A stretch of DNA of 64,000 nucleotides, taken from an uncultured Pelagibacteraceae bacterium (GTDB lineage Bacteria; Pseudomonadota; Alphaproteobacteria; Pelagibacterales; Pelagibacteraceae). Both the position numbers and the translations under genes were made by a program. The stretch covers positions 1-64,000 of the forward strand of contig CABZJA010000001.1 in NCBI GenBank assembly GCA_902525935.1, given 5' to 3'. Shown here in pieces: positions 53,863 through 64,000 of the stretch. The notes under the pieces were generated by a model. It searched no databases, had not been told where the DNA came from, and saw nothing but the letters and a program-made list of their open reading frames with translations. Within the stretch, counting starts at the first letter, position 1; every line of letters starts with the position of its first letter.

Positions 53863-54882
53863 TTACACTAATCCAAGTCTAACTACTGATTTTGCTGCAT
53901 CCTCAATACATCCTCTAGCCGGCTGAAATTTAAATCCTAGTAAATCTTCAGCATACGAAGCATCAGTTTGCATTTGTATCCCTAAATCTGGAACCATCAT
54001 TTTTGCACTTGTATCCAGATGACTAATTATTCTCACTAAAAAGTTTGGCAATACTTTTTTTGGAAGTTTTTTTGAATATTTAGGTAATGCTTCAGCCATA
54101 ATATTAGAAAAATCTATCATTCTTTTGACCTCAGAGCCAATTATTAGTCGTCTTCCACCAACATCTGGTCTTGTTAAAGAATTGATGTGAGCTTTTACTA
54201 CGTCTTTCATATCTGAGACTAAAATACTAAAATCTGGAGCACCTGGATATTTACCTTCTAGAAATAATTTAACATAACTTATCGAAGTTTTTTCTTTAGT
54301 ATCTAAAGCGTCTCCAAAGACACCTCCAGGACATATACATACCAACTTATTCTTTAAACCATTATTCTCCATAAATTCCCAAGCTGCTTTCTCAGCTTTT
54401 ATTTTTGAAACAAAGTAATCATTACAACCTTTCCAATTAGCATCACTCCAATCATTTTCACCAAATGTATATGGATTTGTCCTATTAGGTTTTCTAAACA
54501 TTGTTGCAATTGAAGATGTTTTAATAATACGTTCAACTCCCGCATTAACAGCAGCTTTTAAAACTCTTAATGTCCCATCTTTAGCAGTTGGAACAAGACT
54601 TTCACGATCTCTAGAGGTTTTTAAAGGGAAAGGAGAAGCTACATGCATTACATATTTACAGTTTTTTAATGCTTCGTCCCAACCTTCGTTTTTTAAAAGA
54701 TCTAATTCGACAAATGATAATTTATCAATTGATACATATTCATTTATGGTTTTTTTTGTTTGTTCTATTAAACCGGAGTCTCTAACAGTGCCTAAAACTT
54801 TATATCCCGATTTTAATAATTCAATTGCGGTGTGTTTAGCGATCCATCCACTTATACCCGTTAACAATACTGTTTCATTCAT
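53863..54882 (-). CDS. NAD-dependent epimerase/dihydroflavonol-4-reductase-like SDR
   Basis: VLLTGISGWIAKHTAIELLKSGYKVLGTVRD, YVMHVASPFPL, ICPGGVFGDALD. Confidence 0.9.
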   Translation of the reverse strand: MNETVLLTGISGWIAKHTAIELLKSGYKVLGTVRDSGLIEQTKKTINEYVSIDKLSFVELDLLKNEGWDEALKNCKYVMHVASPFPLKTSRDRESLVPTAKDGTLRVLKAAVNAGVERIIKTSSIATMFRKPNRTNPYTFGENDWSDANWKGCNDYFVSKIKAEKAAWEFMENNGLKNKLVCICPGGVFGDALDTKEKTSISYVKLFLEGKYPGAPDFSILVSDMKDVVKAHINSLTRPDVGGRRLIIGSEVKRMIDFSNIMAEALPKYSKKLPKKVLPNFLVRIISHLDTSAKMMVPDLGIQMQTDASYAEDLLGFKFQPARGCIEDAAKSVVRLGLV

Positions 54883-55827
54883 TTATTCGGATAAATGTTT
54901 TTCAGCCTCTAATGCTGCCATACATCCCATTCCAGCTGCTGTAACGGCCTGTCTAAATATTTTATCTTTTACATCACCAGCAGCAAAAATTCCTGGTATA
55001 TTTGTTTCCGTAGACTCCGGTTTTGTAATTAAATAACCCTCATTATCCATTTCTAGTTGATCTTTAAATAATGACGTTGCTGGATCATGCCCTATGGCTA
55101 TAAACAATCCATCAATTTTTAGTTCATCTATTTTATTTGTTTTAACGTTTTTAATTTTTAATCCAGTCACATTTTTAGGATCTTTTTCTCCAATAACTTC
55201 ATCAACAACAGAGTCCCAAATTATTTCAATTTTTTTATTTTCCATTAATTTCTTTTGAAGTAATTTTTCTGCTCTTAGATTATCTCTTCTGTGTATAAGC
55301 TGAACCTTTGAGGCAAATTTTGTTAAAAACATAGCTTCTTCAACTGCCGCATTTCCTCCCCCAACAACAGCAACATTTTTGTCTTTAAAGAAAAATCCAT
55401 CACATGTTGCACATGCGGACACACCAAAACCTCTGAAATTTTGTTCAGAGTCAATATTTAACCATCTAGCTTGAGCTCCAGTTGAAATAATAATTGAGTC
55501 TGCCTCATAAATTTGACCACTATCTCCAACAGCTTTAAATGGCTTAGATTTTAAGTTAACTGATGTAATATGATCTTGTATCATTTCAGTTCCAACAACT
55601 TCTGCCTGACCTTTCATTTGATCCATAAGCCATGGCCCTTGTACTACGTCCTTGAAACCAGGGAAATTTTCAACATCAGTTGTTGTTGTTAATTGGCCAC
55701 CAGGTTCCATACCATGAACTAATATTGGTTTTAACATTGCTCTTGCAGCATATATTGCTGCTGTATATCCAGCGGGACCTGACCCAATTATTAACACTTT
55801 TGTGTGTTTAGTTGGATTTTCACTCAT
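54883..55827 (-). CDS. trxB: Thioredoxin reductase
   Basis: VLIIGSGPAGYTAAIYAARAMLKPILV, SACATCDGFFFKDKNVAVVGGGNAAVEEAMFL, GIFAAGDVKDKIFRQAVTAAGMGCMAA. Confidence 0.97.
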   Translation of the reverse strand: MSENPTKHTKVLIIGSGPAGYTAAIYAARAMLKPILVHGMEPGGQLTTTTDVENFPGFKDVVQGPWLMDQMKGQAEVVGTEMIQDHITSVNLKSKPFKAVGDSGQIYEADSIIISTGAQARWLNIDSEQNFRGFGVSACATCDGFFFKDKNVAVVGGGNAAVEEAMFLTKFASKVQLIHRRDNLRAEKLLQKKLMENKKIEIIWDSVVDEVIGEKDPKNVTGLKIKNVKTNKIDELKIDGLFIAIGHDPATSLFKDQLEMDNEGYLITKPESTETNIPGIFAAGDVKDKIFRQAVTAAGMGCMAALEAEKHLSE

Positions 55828-55848
55828 ATGAAAGCTATATAATGATTA

Positions 55849-56790
55849 ATGACTAAATTGAAAGGTATATTATTGACAGAAGGTATGCACGGTATGGTTA
55901 GCCAAGTAGAAGGTTTGGCTAAAGCTTTAGATATAAATTTTTCTCACCACACAGTTGAAACAAAAGGTTTCTGGAAAGTTATACCACCAAAAATCACTCC
56001 AATATCCGACTCAGTTTTTAAAAAAATTGAATGCGAAGATGTCGATTTAATAATTTCATGTGGGAGAAAAAGTGTTATCCCATCGATATTTTTAAAGAAA
56101 AATTCAAAGAAAAAAATATTTACTATTCATATTCAAAACCCAAAAGTAAAATTAGGAAATTTTGATTTAATTGTGGTGCCTGAGCACGATAATCTTGATG
56201 GAGATAACGTAGTAAAAACAAAAGGTGCTATACATTATTTAACAAGTGAAGAAATTGAAAAAGAAAAAGAATATTTGTTTAGTATTTCAAGCAAATTGAA
56301 GGATAAAAATATAATATCATTAATAATTGGTGGTCCTACTCAGTATTATGATTATTCAGATAGAAATATCCAAGAAATTTTTTCAAAAGTAAATAATTTA
56401 GTAAAAGAAAATAATCTTAGTTTAGTAGTCATCCCCTCCATGAGAACGCCAAAGGGAACAATAGAACATGCAAAAATATATTTTGGAAATGATCATTTGG
56501 TTTTAGATGGTGTTGATAAAAAGGCCTATTTAAGTGCGCTTGCAATATCAAAACATATGGTTATTACTTGCGATTCAAGCTCTATGATTTCAGAGGCAGC
56601 TTTAACAGAAAAGCCAATTTATATTGCCACTATTCCACCTAAAAAAAGCGATAAAAGATTTAAAAACTTTAGAAAATTATTTCAAGAAATGAAAATTGTT
56701 AGAGAATTAGGAGAAAAATTAGAAAATTGGAACTATGAAAAATTAGACGAAACGAATAGAGTAGCAAATATCATTAAAGATAAAATTTAA
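55849..56790 (+). CDS. ELM1/GtrOC1-like (DUF1022) family protein
   Basis: EGMHGMVSQVEGLAKAL, LIISCGRKSVIPSIFLKK, HIQNPKVKLGNFDLIVVPEHDNL, LIIGGPTQYYDY. Confidence 0.85.
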   Translation: MTKLKGILLTEGMHGMVSQVEGLAKALDINFSHHTVETKGFWKVIPPKITPISDSVFKKIECEDVDLIISCGRKSVIPSIFLKKNSKKKIFTIHIQNPKVKLGNFDLIVVPEHDNLDGDNVVKTKGAIHYLTSEEIEKEKEYLFSISSKLKDKNIISLIIGGPTQYYDYSDRNIQEIFSKVNNLVKENNLSLVVIPSMRTPKGTIEHAKIYFGNDHLVLDGVDKKAYLSALAISKHMVITCDSSSMISEAALTEKPIYIATIPPKKSDKRFKNFRKLFQEMKIVRELGEKLENWNYEKLDETNRVANIIKDKI

Positions 56791-56795
56791 TTATA

Positions 56796-57458
56796 ATGGC
56801 ATTTTTAAATTCAATACTAAAAAATTCGTCAAATCATAAATCCCCTTTTGAACATTGGGAATTAAATCAACCACTAACTGACGGCCAAGTTCAGGAAATC
56901 GTAAATGCTGATATAGCTAACCCAATAGAGCATGATCTAAATTATGATGGTACTAGAGCAATTGATGGTGGTGAAGGTAATTTTAGAGAAGGTATATCAG
57001 ACGGAGGCAAGGCATTAAAATTTAGATGTTTTGTGACCAAAGAAAATTCAAATCAATTTCCTAATCTTGTTGAATTTATTAAAGAACTTCAAAATCCATC
57101 GACCTACAAAAAAATTTCTGAAATGATAAATAAAGATCTTTCTAATTCATATGTAAGAGTTGAAGTTATTTGTGATAGAAAAGGATTTTGGTTAAAACCA
57201 CATTGTGATATTAAAGAGAAACTGATGTCGTGTTTATTATTCGTAAACAAACATAATGAAAAAGAAGATTTAGGCACAGATTTTTATGATGAATATCTAA
57301 AATTAGCAAAAACTGTTCCTTATAAGGATAATTATGGCTATTTTTTTTCAAGCGGCCCTAACACTTGGCACGGTATGGAAAAAAAAGAAATAGTAAAAGA
57401 GAGAAGATGTCTTCAAGTAAATTATGTTACATTCGAGACAGATTGGAAAGTCAATTAA
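56796..57458 (+). CDS. Putative 2OG-Fe(II) oxygenase-like protein
   Basis: GFWLKPHCDIKEKLMSCLLFVN (HxD) followed by a distal H in GPNTWHGME and R in ERRCLQVNYV. Confidence 0.6.
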   Translation: MAFLNSILKNSSNHKSPFEHWELNQPLTDGQVQEIVNADIANPIEHDLNYDGTRAIDGGEGNFREGISDGGKALKFRCFVTKENSNQFPNLVEFIKELQNPSTYKKISEMINKDLSNSYVRVEVICDRKGFWLKPHCDIKEKLMSCLLFVNKHNEKEDLGTDFYDEYLKLAKTVPYKDNYGYFFSSGPNTWHGMEKKEIVKERRCLQVNYVTFETDWKVN

Positions 57459-57460
57459 AA

Positions 57461-60400
57461 TTAATTATCTTGCAGAGATTTAACTTTTAATTTTGTTGTT
57501 TTTAAAGATTTTATTGCTTCCAAGAATGAATAGGCTGTAGACATATTTGTACAATATGGAATTTTGTTTGCAAGAGTTCCTCTTCTTAATGCTCTTGCAT
57601 CACTAATCCTGTGTTCAGAATTTCCACCTCCAGTATTTATCACCAAAGATATTTTTTTGGAATTTAAAACATCTACTATATGTGGTCTACCACTGCTCAC
57701 TTTATTAATTTTTCTACATTTCATTCCATTTTGTTTTAAAATCTCTGAAGTTCCTTTGGTTGCAGAAAGTGTGAAACCAAGTTTTATTAGTCTTTGTGCA
57801 ACACCGATTATTTCTTGTTTATGAGAGTCTTTTACTGATAAGAATGCCATGCCCTTAGTTGGCAATGAATTTGAGGCAGCAATTTGACTTTTTGCAATAG
57901 CCATTCCAAAATCATCATCAAACCCCATTACCTCACCAGTAGACTTCATCTCAGGGCCAAGTAATAAATCACTATCTGGAAATTTATTGAATGGAAATAC
58001 TGCTTCCTTAACAGCAAATTTTTTATTGGTTTTATATTTTAATTTATATTTACTTAACTTTTCTCCAGACATTATTCTTGATGCAATTTTTGCAAGTGGA
58101 ATACCATTTGCTTTTGAAACAAAAGGAACTGTCCTGCTTGCTCTTGGATTTACTTCTATTACAAAAATTTCATCATTTTTAATTGCGAATTGAATATTTA
58201 AAAATCCTATAACTTTTAGAGATAAAGCCAATTTTCTTGTTTGTATTTTAATTTCTCTTAAAAGTTTTGACTTTATTGAGACAGGCGGTAAGCAACAAGC
58301 CGAGTCACCAGAATGAATTCCTGCTTCTTCGATGTGTTGCATTATTCCAGCAACATAAACATCTTTTCCATCAGAAATAGCATCCACATCTACTTCCATA
58401 GCATTGTCGATAAATTTATCAATTAAGATTGGATTTTGTTCTGATACTTTGAAGGCTTCATTTATAAATTGTTTCAACTGACTTTTGTCATGAACAATTT
58501 CCATAGCTCTTCCACCCAAAACATAAGAAGGTCTCACAACTACTGGTAATCCAATTTTTTCTGCAACATTTATAGCTTGATTGAACTTGTATGCTATTCC
58601 ACTTTCCGCTTGCTTTAATTTAAGTTTTATAAGCAACTCTCTAAATCTGTCTCTGTCTTCTGCAAGATCAATCGATTTATATTGTGTCCCTAAAATAGGT
58701 AATTTATTTTCATCTAAAAATTTAGCTAATTTGATAGGAGTTTGGCCTCCAAATTGTGCGATAATGCCAATTAGGTTTCCTTTTGATTTTTCTTTTAAAA
58801 TTATATTCTCAACATATTCTTCAATTAAAGGTTCAAAGTACAATCTATCACTTGTATCATAATCTGTAGAAACAGTTTCTGGGTTACAATTTATCATTAT
58901 TGTTTCAAAACCTGCTTCTTTTAAAGAAAAGCTCGCCTGACAACAGCAATAATCAAACTCTATACCTTGGCCAATTCTGTTTGGACCTCCACCTAAAATT
59001 ATTATTTTCTTTTTATTACTTGGCTCAGCTTCGCATTCAGTTTTAATAGAAAAATTTCTTTGATATGTAGAATACATATAAGGTGTGAAAGATTTGAATT
59101 CAGCGGCACAGGTATCAACTTTTTTAAAAACAGGCATAACTTTTAAACCTTTTCTTCTTGATTTTACGATAGTTTCTTTTTGATCAGTTAAAAGTGATAT
59201 CTTTTTGTCAGAAAAACCTATTGATTTTATTCTATTAAATTCCTCAAAAGTTTTGGGCAGTCCTTTTGAATTTAGTATTTTTTCTTCATCAACTAATTCC
59301 TTAATTTGATTTAAAAACCAAGGATCTACCTTTGATAATTTATATATAATATCTAATGAAATTTTTTTTCTAAAAGCCTCAGCAATCAGAAGTAATTTGT
59401 TTGGTATATTGATTTTTAAATTTTTTAGGATTTCTTTTTTTGAATAGTTAAAAATATTATCTAATCCTGACAAACCAGTTTCGAGTGAAACCAGAGCTTT
59501 TTGAAAAGACTCTTTGAAATTTCTCCCAATTGCCATTGCTTCACCAACTGATCTCATGGATGTTCCTAAAATTGCTTCTGTGTCAGAAAATTTTTCAAAT
59601 GTAAATCTTGGAATTTTCGTTACAACGTAATCGATTGTTGGTTCAAAAGAGGCTGGTGTTACTTTTGTTATTTCATTTTGTAGTTCATCAAGAGTATAAC
59701 CAACTGCTAATTTTGCTGCTACTTTTGCTATTGGAAAGCCCGTTGCTTTTGAAGCTAATGCAGATGATCTTGATACTCTGGGGTTCATTTCAATAATTAC
59801 CATTCTTCCATTTTTTGGATTTATGGCGAATTGAACATTCGAACCTCCTGTTTCAACACCAATTTTTCTTAAGCAAGCAATAGATGCATTTCTCATTACT
59901 TGATATTCTTTATCTGTAAGTGTTAATGCTGGAGCTATTGTAACAGAATCACCAGTATGAGTTCCCATGGGATCAACATTTTCTATTGAGCAAATAATTA
60001 TACAATTATCATTTCTATCTCTGACAACCTCCATCTCAAACTCTTTCCATCCATCCAAACATTCTTCAACCAAAACCTGATTTTGAGGAGACTCATTCAT
60101 TCCCTCTTTAACAATTTTAAAAAAATCTTTTGTTGTTCTCGCAATACCTCCACCCAATCCTCCCAAAGTAAATGAAGGTCTAACAATTGCAGGAAGACCA
60201 ATTTTATTTAAGCATTTTTCCGCGTTTGAAAGTTTATTTAGAACTTCTGATTTTGGTAAATCAATACCAATATCAGACATATTCTTTCTAAATTTTTTTC
60301 TGTCCTCTGCATTTGCTATTGCTTTTGAGTTTGCTCCAATAAGTTCAATTTTATATTTTTTAAGCAATCCTTTTTTTTTTGCATTAATTGCGAGGTTTAA

Positions 60401-60685
60401 TGCTGTCTGTCCACCCATTGTAGGCAGAATAGCATCTGGCCTCTCTTTTTTGATAACCTCTTCTAGTACTTCTAGTGATATTGGTTCAATATAAGTCTTA
60501 TCAGCAACACCAGGATCAGTCATTATAGTTGCTGGATTTGAGTTAATCAATATTACTCTATAACCTTCATCTTTTAATGCTTTGCATGCCTGCGTTCCTG
60601 AATAATCAAATTCACAAGCTTGACCAATAATAATTGGACCAGCTCCAATAACTAAGATTTTTTTAATGTCTTTTCTTTTTGGCAT
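57461..60685 (-). CDS. carB: Carbamoyl-phosphate synthase large subunit
   Basis: [59 protein letters not shown]; two ATP-grasp halves. Confidence 0.99.
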   Translation of the reverse strand: MPKRKDIKKILVIGAGPIIIGQACEFDYSGTQACKALKDEGYRVILINSNPATIMTDPGVADKTYIEPISLEVLEEVIKKERPDAILPTMGGQTALNLAINAKKKGLLKKYKIELIGANSKAIANAEDRKKFRKNMSDIGIDLPKSEVLNKLSNAEKCLNKIGLPAIVRPSFTLGGLGGGIARTTKDFFKIVKEGMNESPQNQVLVEECLDGWKEFEMEVVRDRNDNCIIICSIENVDPMGTHTGDSVTIAPALTLTDKEYQVMRNASIACLRKIGVETGGSNVQFAINPKNGRMVIIEMNPRVSRSSALASKATGFPIAKVAAKLAVGYTLDELQNEITKVTPASFEPTIDYVVTKIPRFTFEKFSDTEAILGTSMRSVGEAMAIGRNFKESFQKALVSLETGLSGLDNIFNYSKKEILKNLKINIPNKLLLIAEAFRKKISLDIIYKLSKVDPWFLNQIKELVDEEKILNSKGLPKTFEEFNRIKSIGFSDKKISLLTDQKETIVKSRRKGLKVMPVFKKVDTCAAEFKSFTPYMYSTYQRNFSIKTECEAEPSNKKKIIILGGGPNRIGQGIEFDYCCCQASFSLKEAGFETIMINCNPETVSTDYDTSDRLYFEPLIEEYVENIILKEKSKGNLIGIIAQFGGQTPIKLAKFLDENKLPILGTQYKSIDLAEDRDRFRELLIKLKLKQAESGIAYKFNQAINVAEKIGLPVVVRPSYVLGGRAMEIVHDKSQLKQFINEAFKVSEQNPILIDKFIDNAMEVDVDAISDGKDVYVAGIMQHIEEAGIHSGDSACCLPPVSIKSKLLREIKIQTRKLALSLKVIGFLNIQFAIKNDEIFVIEVNPRASRTVPFVSKANGIPLAKIASRIMSGEKLSKYKLKYKTNKKFAVKEAVFPFNKFPDSDLLLGPEMKSTGEVMGFDDDFGMAIAKSQIAASNSLPTKGMAFLSVKDSHKQEIIGVAQRLIKLGFTLSATKGTSEILKQNGMKCRKINKVSSGRPHIVDVLNSKKISLVINTGGGNSEHRISDARALRRGTLANKIPYCTNMSTAYSFLEAIKSLKTTKLKVKSLQDN

Positions 60686-61856
60686 ATTTTTTTATGTCTT
60701 TAATAAAATTACTAAATAAATATTTACTATCTTGTGGTCCAGGATTAGCTTCAGGATGATATTGAACTGAGAAAACTGGTTTATTTTTTAATCTTATTCC
60801 TTCAATAGAATTATCAAATAATGATAGATGCGTTATTTCCGTATTTTTTTTTAAGCTTTGCTTAACAACTTCAAATCCATGATTTTGACTGGTAATTTCT
60901 ACTTTCTTAGTATTTAAATTTTTTACTGGATGATTTGCACCCCTATGTCCTAATTTCATCTTTTTGGTTTTTGCATCTAAGGCTAAAGCTAATATTTGAT
61001 GACCCAAACATATCCCAAATAATGGAATATTTTTTTTTATTAAATTTTTTACAACTTTAATTGCATACTTTCCTGTTGCAGCTGGATCCCCAGGACCGTT
61101 TGACAAAAAAATTCCATGAGGTTTTAGATTAAGTATATTATTTGCATTTTCCTTGCAGGAAACAACTTTAACTTCGCAATCAAAATCAGAAAAAAACCTA
61201 AGTATATTTTTTTTAATTCCATAATCTATCGCCACAACCCTAAATTTCTTCTTATTATTTTTTTCATAGCCCTTATTTTTTTTCCAAGTTTTAAATCCTT
61301 TCCAAATGTAAGTTTTATTAGTTGTGACCTCTTGAGCAAGATCCATTCCATTTAAACCAGGCCATTTTATTGATTTATTTATTAGTTTATTAATATTAAA
61401 TTTACCATTTTTATTGTTTGATATTGTTCCTTTTGGAGCCCCTTTATCTCTTATAAAATTTGTTAAACTTCTGGTATCTAGACCAGTTATGCCTACTATT
61501 TTATTTTTTTTAAGCCATTTATCTAAATTTTGCAGAGATCTATAATTAGAAGGACTTGTTATCTCTGAATTGAAAATAACTCCCCTTGTCCATATTTTAT
61601 CAGACTCTATATCTTCTTTATTAGCCCCAACGTTTCCAATGTGTGGAAATGTAAAATTTATTATCTGTCCTGCATACGATGGATCAGATATAATTTCTTG
61701 ATAACCAGTTAATGAGGTATTAAAGCATACCTCTCCGGTTGCTTCTCCTTTATGTCCCAGTCCAATCCCTTTAAAGACTGATTTATTTTCTAGAGCTAAA
61801 ATAGCTGTGTTAAAATTAGAGAGATGTGAAGTTTTGTTTTTTCGTTTTAAAGTCAA
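60663..61856 (-). CDS. carA: Carbamoyl-phosphate synthase small subunit
   Basis: [58 protein letters not shown]. Confidence 0.99.
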   Translation of the reverse strand: MTLKRKNKTSHLSNFNTAILALENKSVFKGIGLGHKGEATGEVCFNTSLTGYQEIISDPSYAGQIINFTFPHIGNVGANKEDIESDKIWTRGVIFNSEITSPSNYRSLQNLDKWLKKNKIVGITGLDTRSLTNFIRDKGAPKGTISNNKNGKFNINKLINKSIKWPGLNGMDLAQEVTTNKTYIWKGFKTWKKNKGYEKNNKKKFRVVAIDYGIKKNILRFFSDFDCEVKVVSCKENANNILNLKPHGIFLSNGPGDPAATGKYAIKVVKNLIKKNIPLFGICLGHQILALALDAKTKKMKLGHRGANHPVKNLNTKKVEITSQNHGFEVVKQSLKKNTEITHLSLFDNSIEGIRLKNKPVFSVQYHPEANPGPQDSKYLFSNFIKDIKKYAKKKRH

Positions 61857-61978
61857 TTACAACTCATGAGTTAAAGGTTAATACAATAAAACGTATTTAT
61901 CCGCAACAGATCTATAATAATTTTTTAAAAATACAATTTTTTCTTTTGAACAATTTTGTCTATGAAGTACATTCTAAT

Positions 61979-62440
61979 ATGTCCTTAAGAGATAAAATAG
62001 ATAACGATTACAAAAATGCTTTAAAATCAAAAGATAAAAATAAGATATCAACTTATAGGTTAATTTTATCTGGAGTTAAGGATATAGATATTAATAACAG
62101 ATCTGGCCCAAATAAAAAGGAGACAGACGATGAGGATATAAAAAAACTCTTAAAAAAAATGATTAAACAAAGATCCGAATCAATTGAAATATATAAAAAA
62201 AATGACAGGTCAGATTTATTAGAAATTGAACAAGTGGAGCTTGATGTTTTATCTGAATATTTACCTAAGCAATTATCTGAGGCAGATACAAAAAAGATAT
62301 GTGAAGAAATTATAAAAAGTTCTGGAGCCTCTTCAATTAAGGATATGGGTAAAGTTATGGGTGAATTGAAAAAAAACCATGCTGACACAATTGATTTCTC
62401 GAAGGCAGGTCAGATTATTAAAAATTTACTTAATAGCTAA
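61979..62440 (+). CDS. GatB/YqeY domain protein
   Basis: MSLRDKIDNDYKNALKSKDKNKISTYRLILSGVKD..EYLPKQLSEADTKKICEEI..DMGKVMGELKKNHADTIDFSKAGQIIKNLL. ATG at 61979 preferred over track start 61826. Confidence 0.95.
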   Translation: MSLRDKIDNDYKNALKSKDKNKISTYRLILSGVKDIDINNRSGPNKKETDDEDIKKLLKKMIKQRSESIEIYKKNDRSDLLEIEQVELDVLSEYLPKQLSEADTKKICEEIIKSSGASSIKDMGKVMGELKKNHADTIDFSKAGQIIKNLLNS

Positions 62441-64000
62441 TGAAATATCCAAAAGAATATTTAGACGAAATTAAAACTAGATTAAAAGTTTCAACAGTTG
62501 TGTCTAAAACTGTCAAACTTAAAAAAAGAGGTAAGGAGTTTGTTGGTTTGTCACCTTTTAAAACAGAGAAAACCCCATCATTTACAGTTAATGATGAAAA
62601 AGAATTTTACCATTGTTTTAGCACAAGTGAGCACGGAAATATTTTTGATTTTGTAATGAAAACCCAAAACCTTAGATTTGGTGAGGCAGTCAAAATGCTT
62701 TCAAATCTCGCAGGTATGCAACCTTATACGTTTTCAAAACAAGATGAGGAAAGAGAGAATAAATGGAAATTATATAAATCTATATGTAGTAATTTTTCTG
62801 AATTTTATAAAAATGAATTATTTAAAAATGAGAATTCAATTAAAGCAAAAAATTATCTTAAATCAAGAGGACTGTCTGGTGTTGAGGTTAAAAATTTTAA
62901 CCTTGGTTTTGTAACAGAAGATTTAGATTATTATGAAATCCTAAAAAAGAATTTTGATGAAAAAATTATTAAAGATACAGGCCTGTTTTATTTTGATGAA
63001 AAGAAAAAAAAATATATTTCAAGATTTAGAAACAGAATAATTTTTCCAATAAATAATATATCAGGAAATATAATAGGTTTTGGAGGAAGAATAGTAGACG
63101 ATAATAAAAATTTAGCTAAATATATTAATTCACCTGAGACACCTTTTTTCAAAAAGGGATCAAACTTATATAATCTTGATAAAGCAAGAAAGTTATCAAA
63201 TAAATTAGAGGATGTTTATTTGGTTGAGGGGTATATGGATGTTATTGGTTTATCAAAAAATGGAATAGAAAATACTGTTGCAAATCTAGGAACTGCTTTA
63301 ACAAGTAAACAAATACAAATTTTAAATCAATTCTATAATCATATAATTATATGCTTCGATGGCGACCAAAGCGGTTATAAAGCTGCATTGAGAGCAGCAG
63401 AGAATATTATCGATGAATTAAAACCTGATAAAAAAATTTCATTCTTACTTTTAGAAGATAATTTAGATCCAGATAATTACATAAATAAATTTGGTAAAGA
63501 TAAATTTTTAGAAATTTCAAATCAAAAATCTATACCTATACATAAATTTATTTTTGAACATTATATTGGTCAAACAACGGAAAGTCCTAGCTCGCGAGCA
63601 ATCTTTGAAAAAAAACTAAGAGAAATTGCATCAAATATTAAAGACAGTCTTGTGAAAAAATATACATTAGAGTATTTTCTTGAAAAAGTTTCAGAGTTAA
63701 CTCCAAATATTAATTCAAAATTCAATAAAAATTATAAAATATTTCCAAAATCTCTTGCTAAAACAAAAAGTTATTATAATGAGACGAAATCATTAAAATC
63801 TTTTGAAATTAAAGAATTTTCATTTTTATATATATTACTCGCTAAACCAAAATTAATTCATGAAAACTTTCATATAATAGATAACGTCAAATTATATAGT
63901 GATGAGAATAAACAATTATTTGCTGAAATTTTAAACCAATCGAAAAATTTATTAAACCTAGACTTACAAAAATTAAATGTAGATAAAATTCTAGTTAGTA
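62440..64000 (+). CDS. dnaG: DNA primase (C-terminus cut by window edge)
   Basis: Own reading from ATG 62440: MKYPKEYLDEIKTRLKVSTVVSKTVKLKKRGKEFVGLSPFKTEKTPSFTVNDEKEFYHCF..FRNRIIFPINNISGNIIGFGGRI..VYLVEGYMDVIGL..IICFDGDQSGYKAALRAAE. Not in the track because no stop occurs in the window. Confidence 0.96.
   Translation, partial: MKYPKEYLDEIKTRLKVSTVVSKTVKLKKRGKEFVGLSPFKTEKTPSFTVNDEKEFYHCFSTSEHGNIFDFVMKTQNLRFGEAVKMLSNLAGMQPYTFSKQDEERENKWKLYKSICSNFSEFYKNELFKNENSIKAKNYLKSRGLSGVEVKNFNLGFVTEDLDYYEILKKNFDEKIIKDTGLFYFDEKKKKYISRFRNRIIFPINNISGNIIGFGGRIVDDNKNLAKYINSPETPFFKKGSNLYNLDKARKLSNKLEDVYLVEGYMDVIGLSKNGIENTVANLGTALTSKQIQILNQFYNHIIICFDGDQSGYKAALRAAENIIDELKPDKKISFLLLEDNLDPDNYINKFGKDKFLEISNQKSIPIHKFIFEHYIGQTTESPSSRAIFEKKLREIASNIKDSLVKKYTLEYFLEKVSELTPNINSKFNKNYKIFPKSLAKTKSYYNETKSLKSFEIKEFSFLYILLAKPKLIHENFHIIDNVKLYSDENKQLFAEILNQSKNLLNLDLQKLNVDKILVS

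Noticed and set aside
57564-59796. Plus-strand ORFs inside carB
   Set aside because: Antisense to carB, which is intact and strongly conserved.

Overview
This 64 kb AT-rich window is a very compact bacterial core-genome segment. Gene content and layout look alphaproteobacterial, most like SAR11/Pelagibacterales (an inference; no search was run). It carries about 65 protein-coding genes and one tRNA-Gln. I found no CRISPR array, phage, transposon or rRNA. Main blocks: cytochrome c oxidase (coxB, coxA, ctaB, a 41-aa membrane ORF, ctaG, coxC, surf1); thrC; a long minus-strand run dciA-like, dsbA-like, smc, F0 ATP synthase (atpI, B, E, F', F), retinal biosynthesis (crtI, crtB, crtY, blh), ispH, thrB, rnhA; mutY; ccrM; rnhB; family-4 UDG; ispE; tRNA-Gln; cca; greA; hemF; bc1 complex (petABC); ychF, pth, rplY, prs; lgt; a MarR/OmpR/EnvZ operon; ilvE; uvrC; folB; a FolM-like SDR; uvrB; trxB; carAB; yqeY; and dnaG (cut by the window edge). 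I did not find a convincing new multi-gene system. The strongest unusual observations are: (1) an apparent frameshift in uvrB at an A9 tract; (2) a compact 857-aa SMC with no recognisable hinge; (3) a GANTC site overlapping the -10 of a near-consensus ccrM promoter; (4) loss of metal-binding cysteines in DnaG and the family-4 UDG; (5) a tRNA-Gln gene ending 3 nt before the cca start codon; (6) a small ORF between blh and ispH with an in-frame TGA; (7) all eight convergent gene pairs abutting or overlapping, three through a shared 4-nt stop; and (8) perfect inverted repeats in several divergent promoters.
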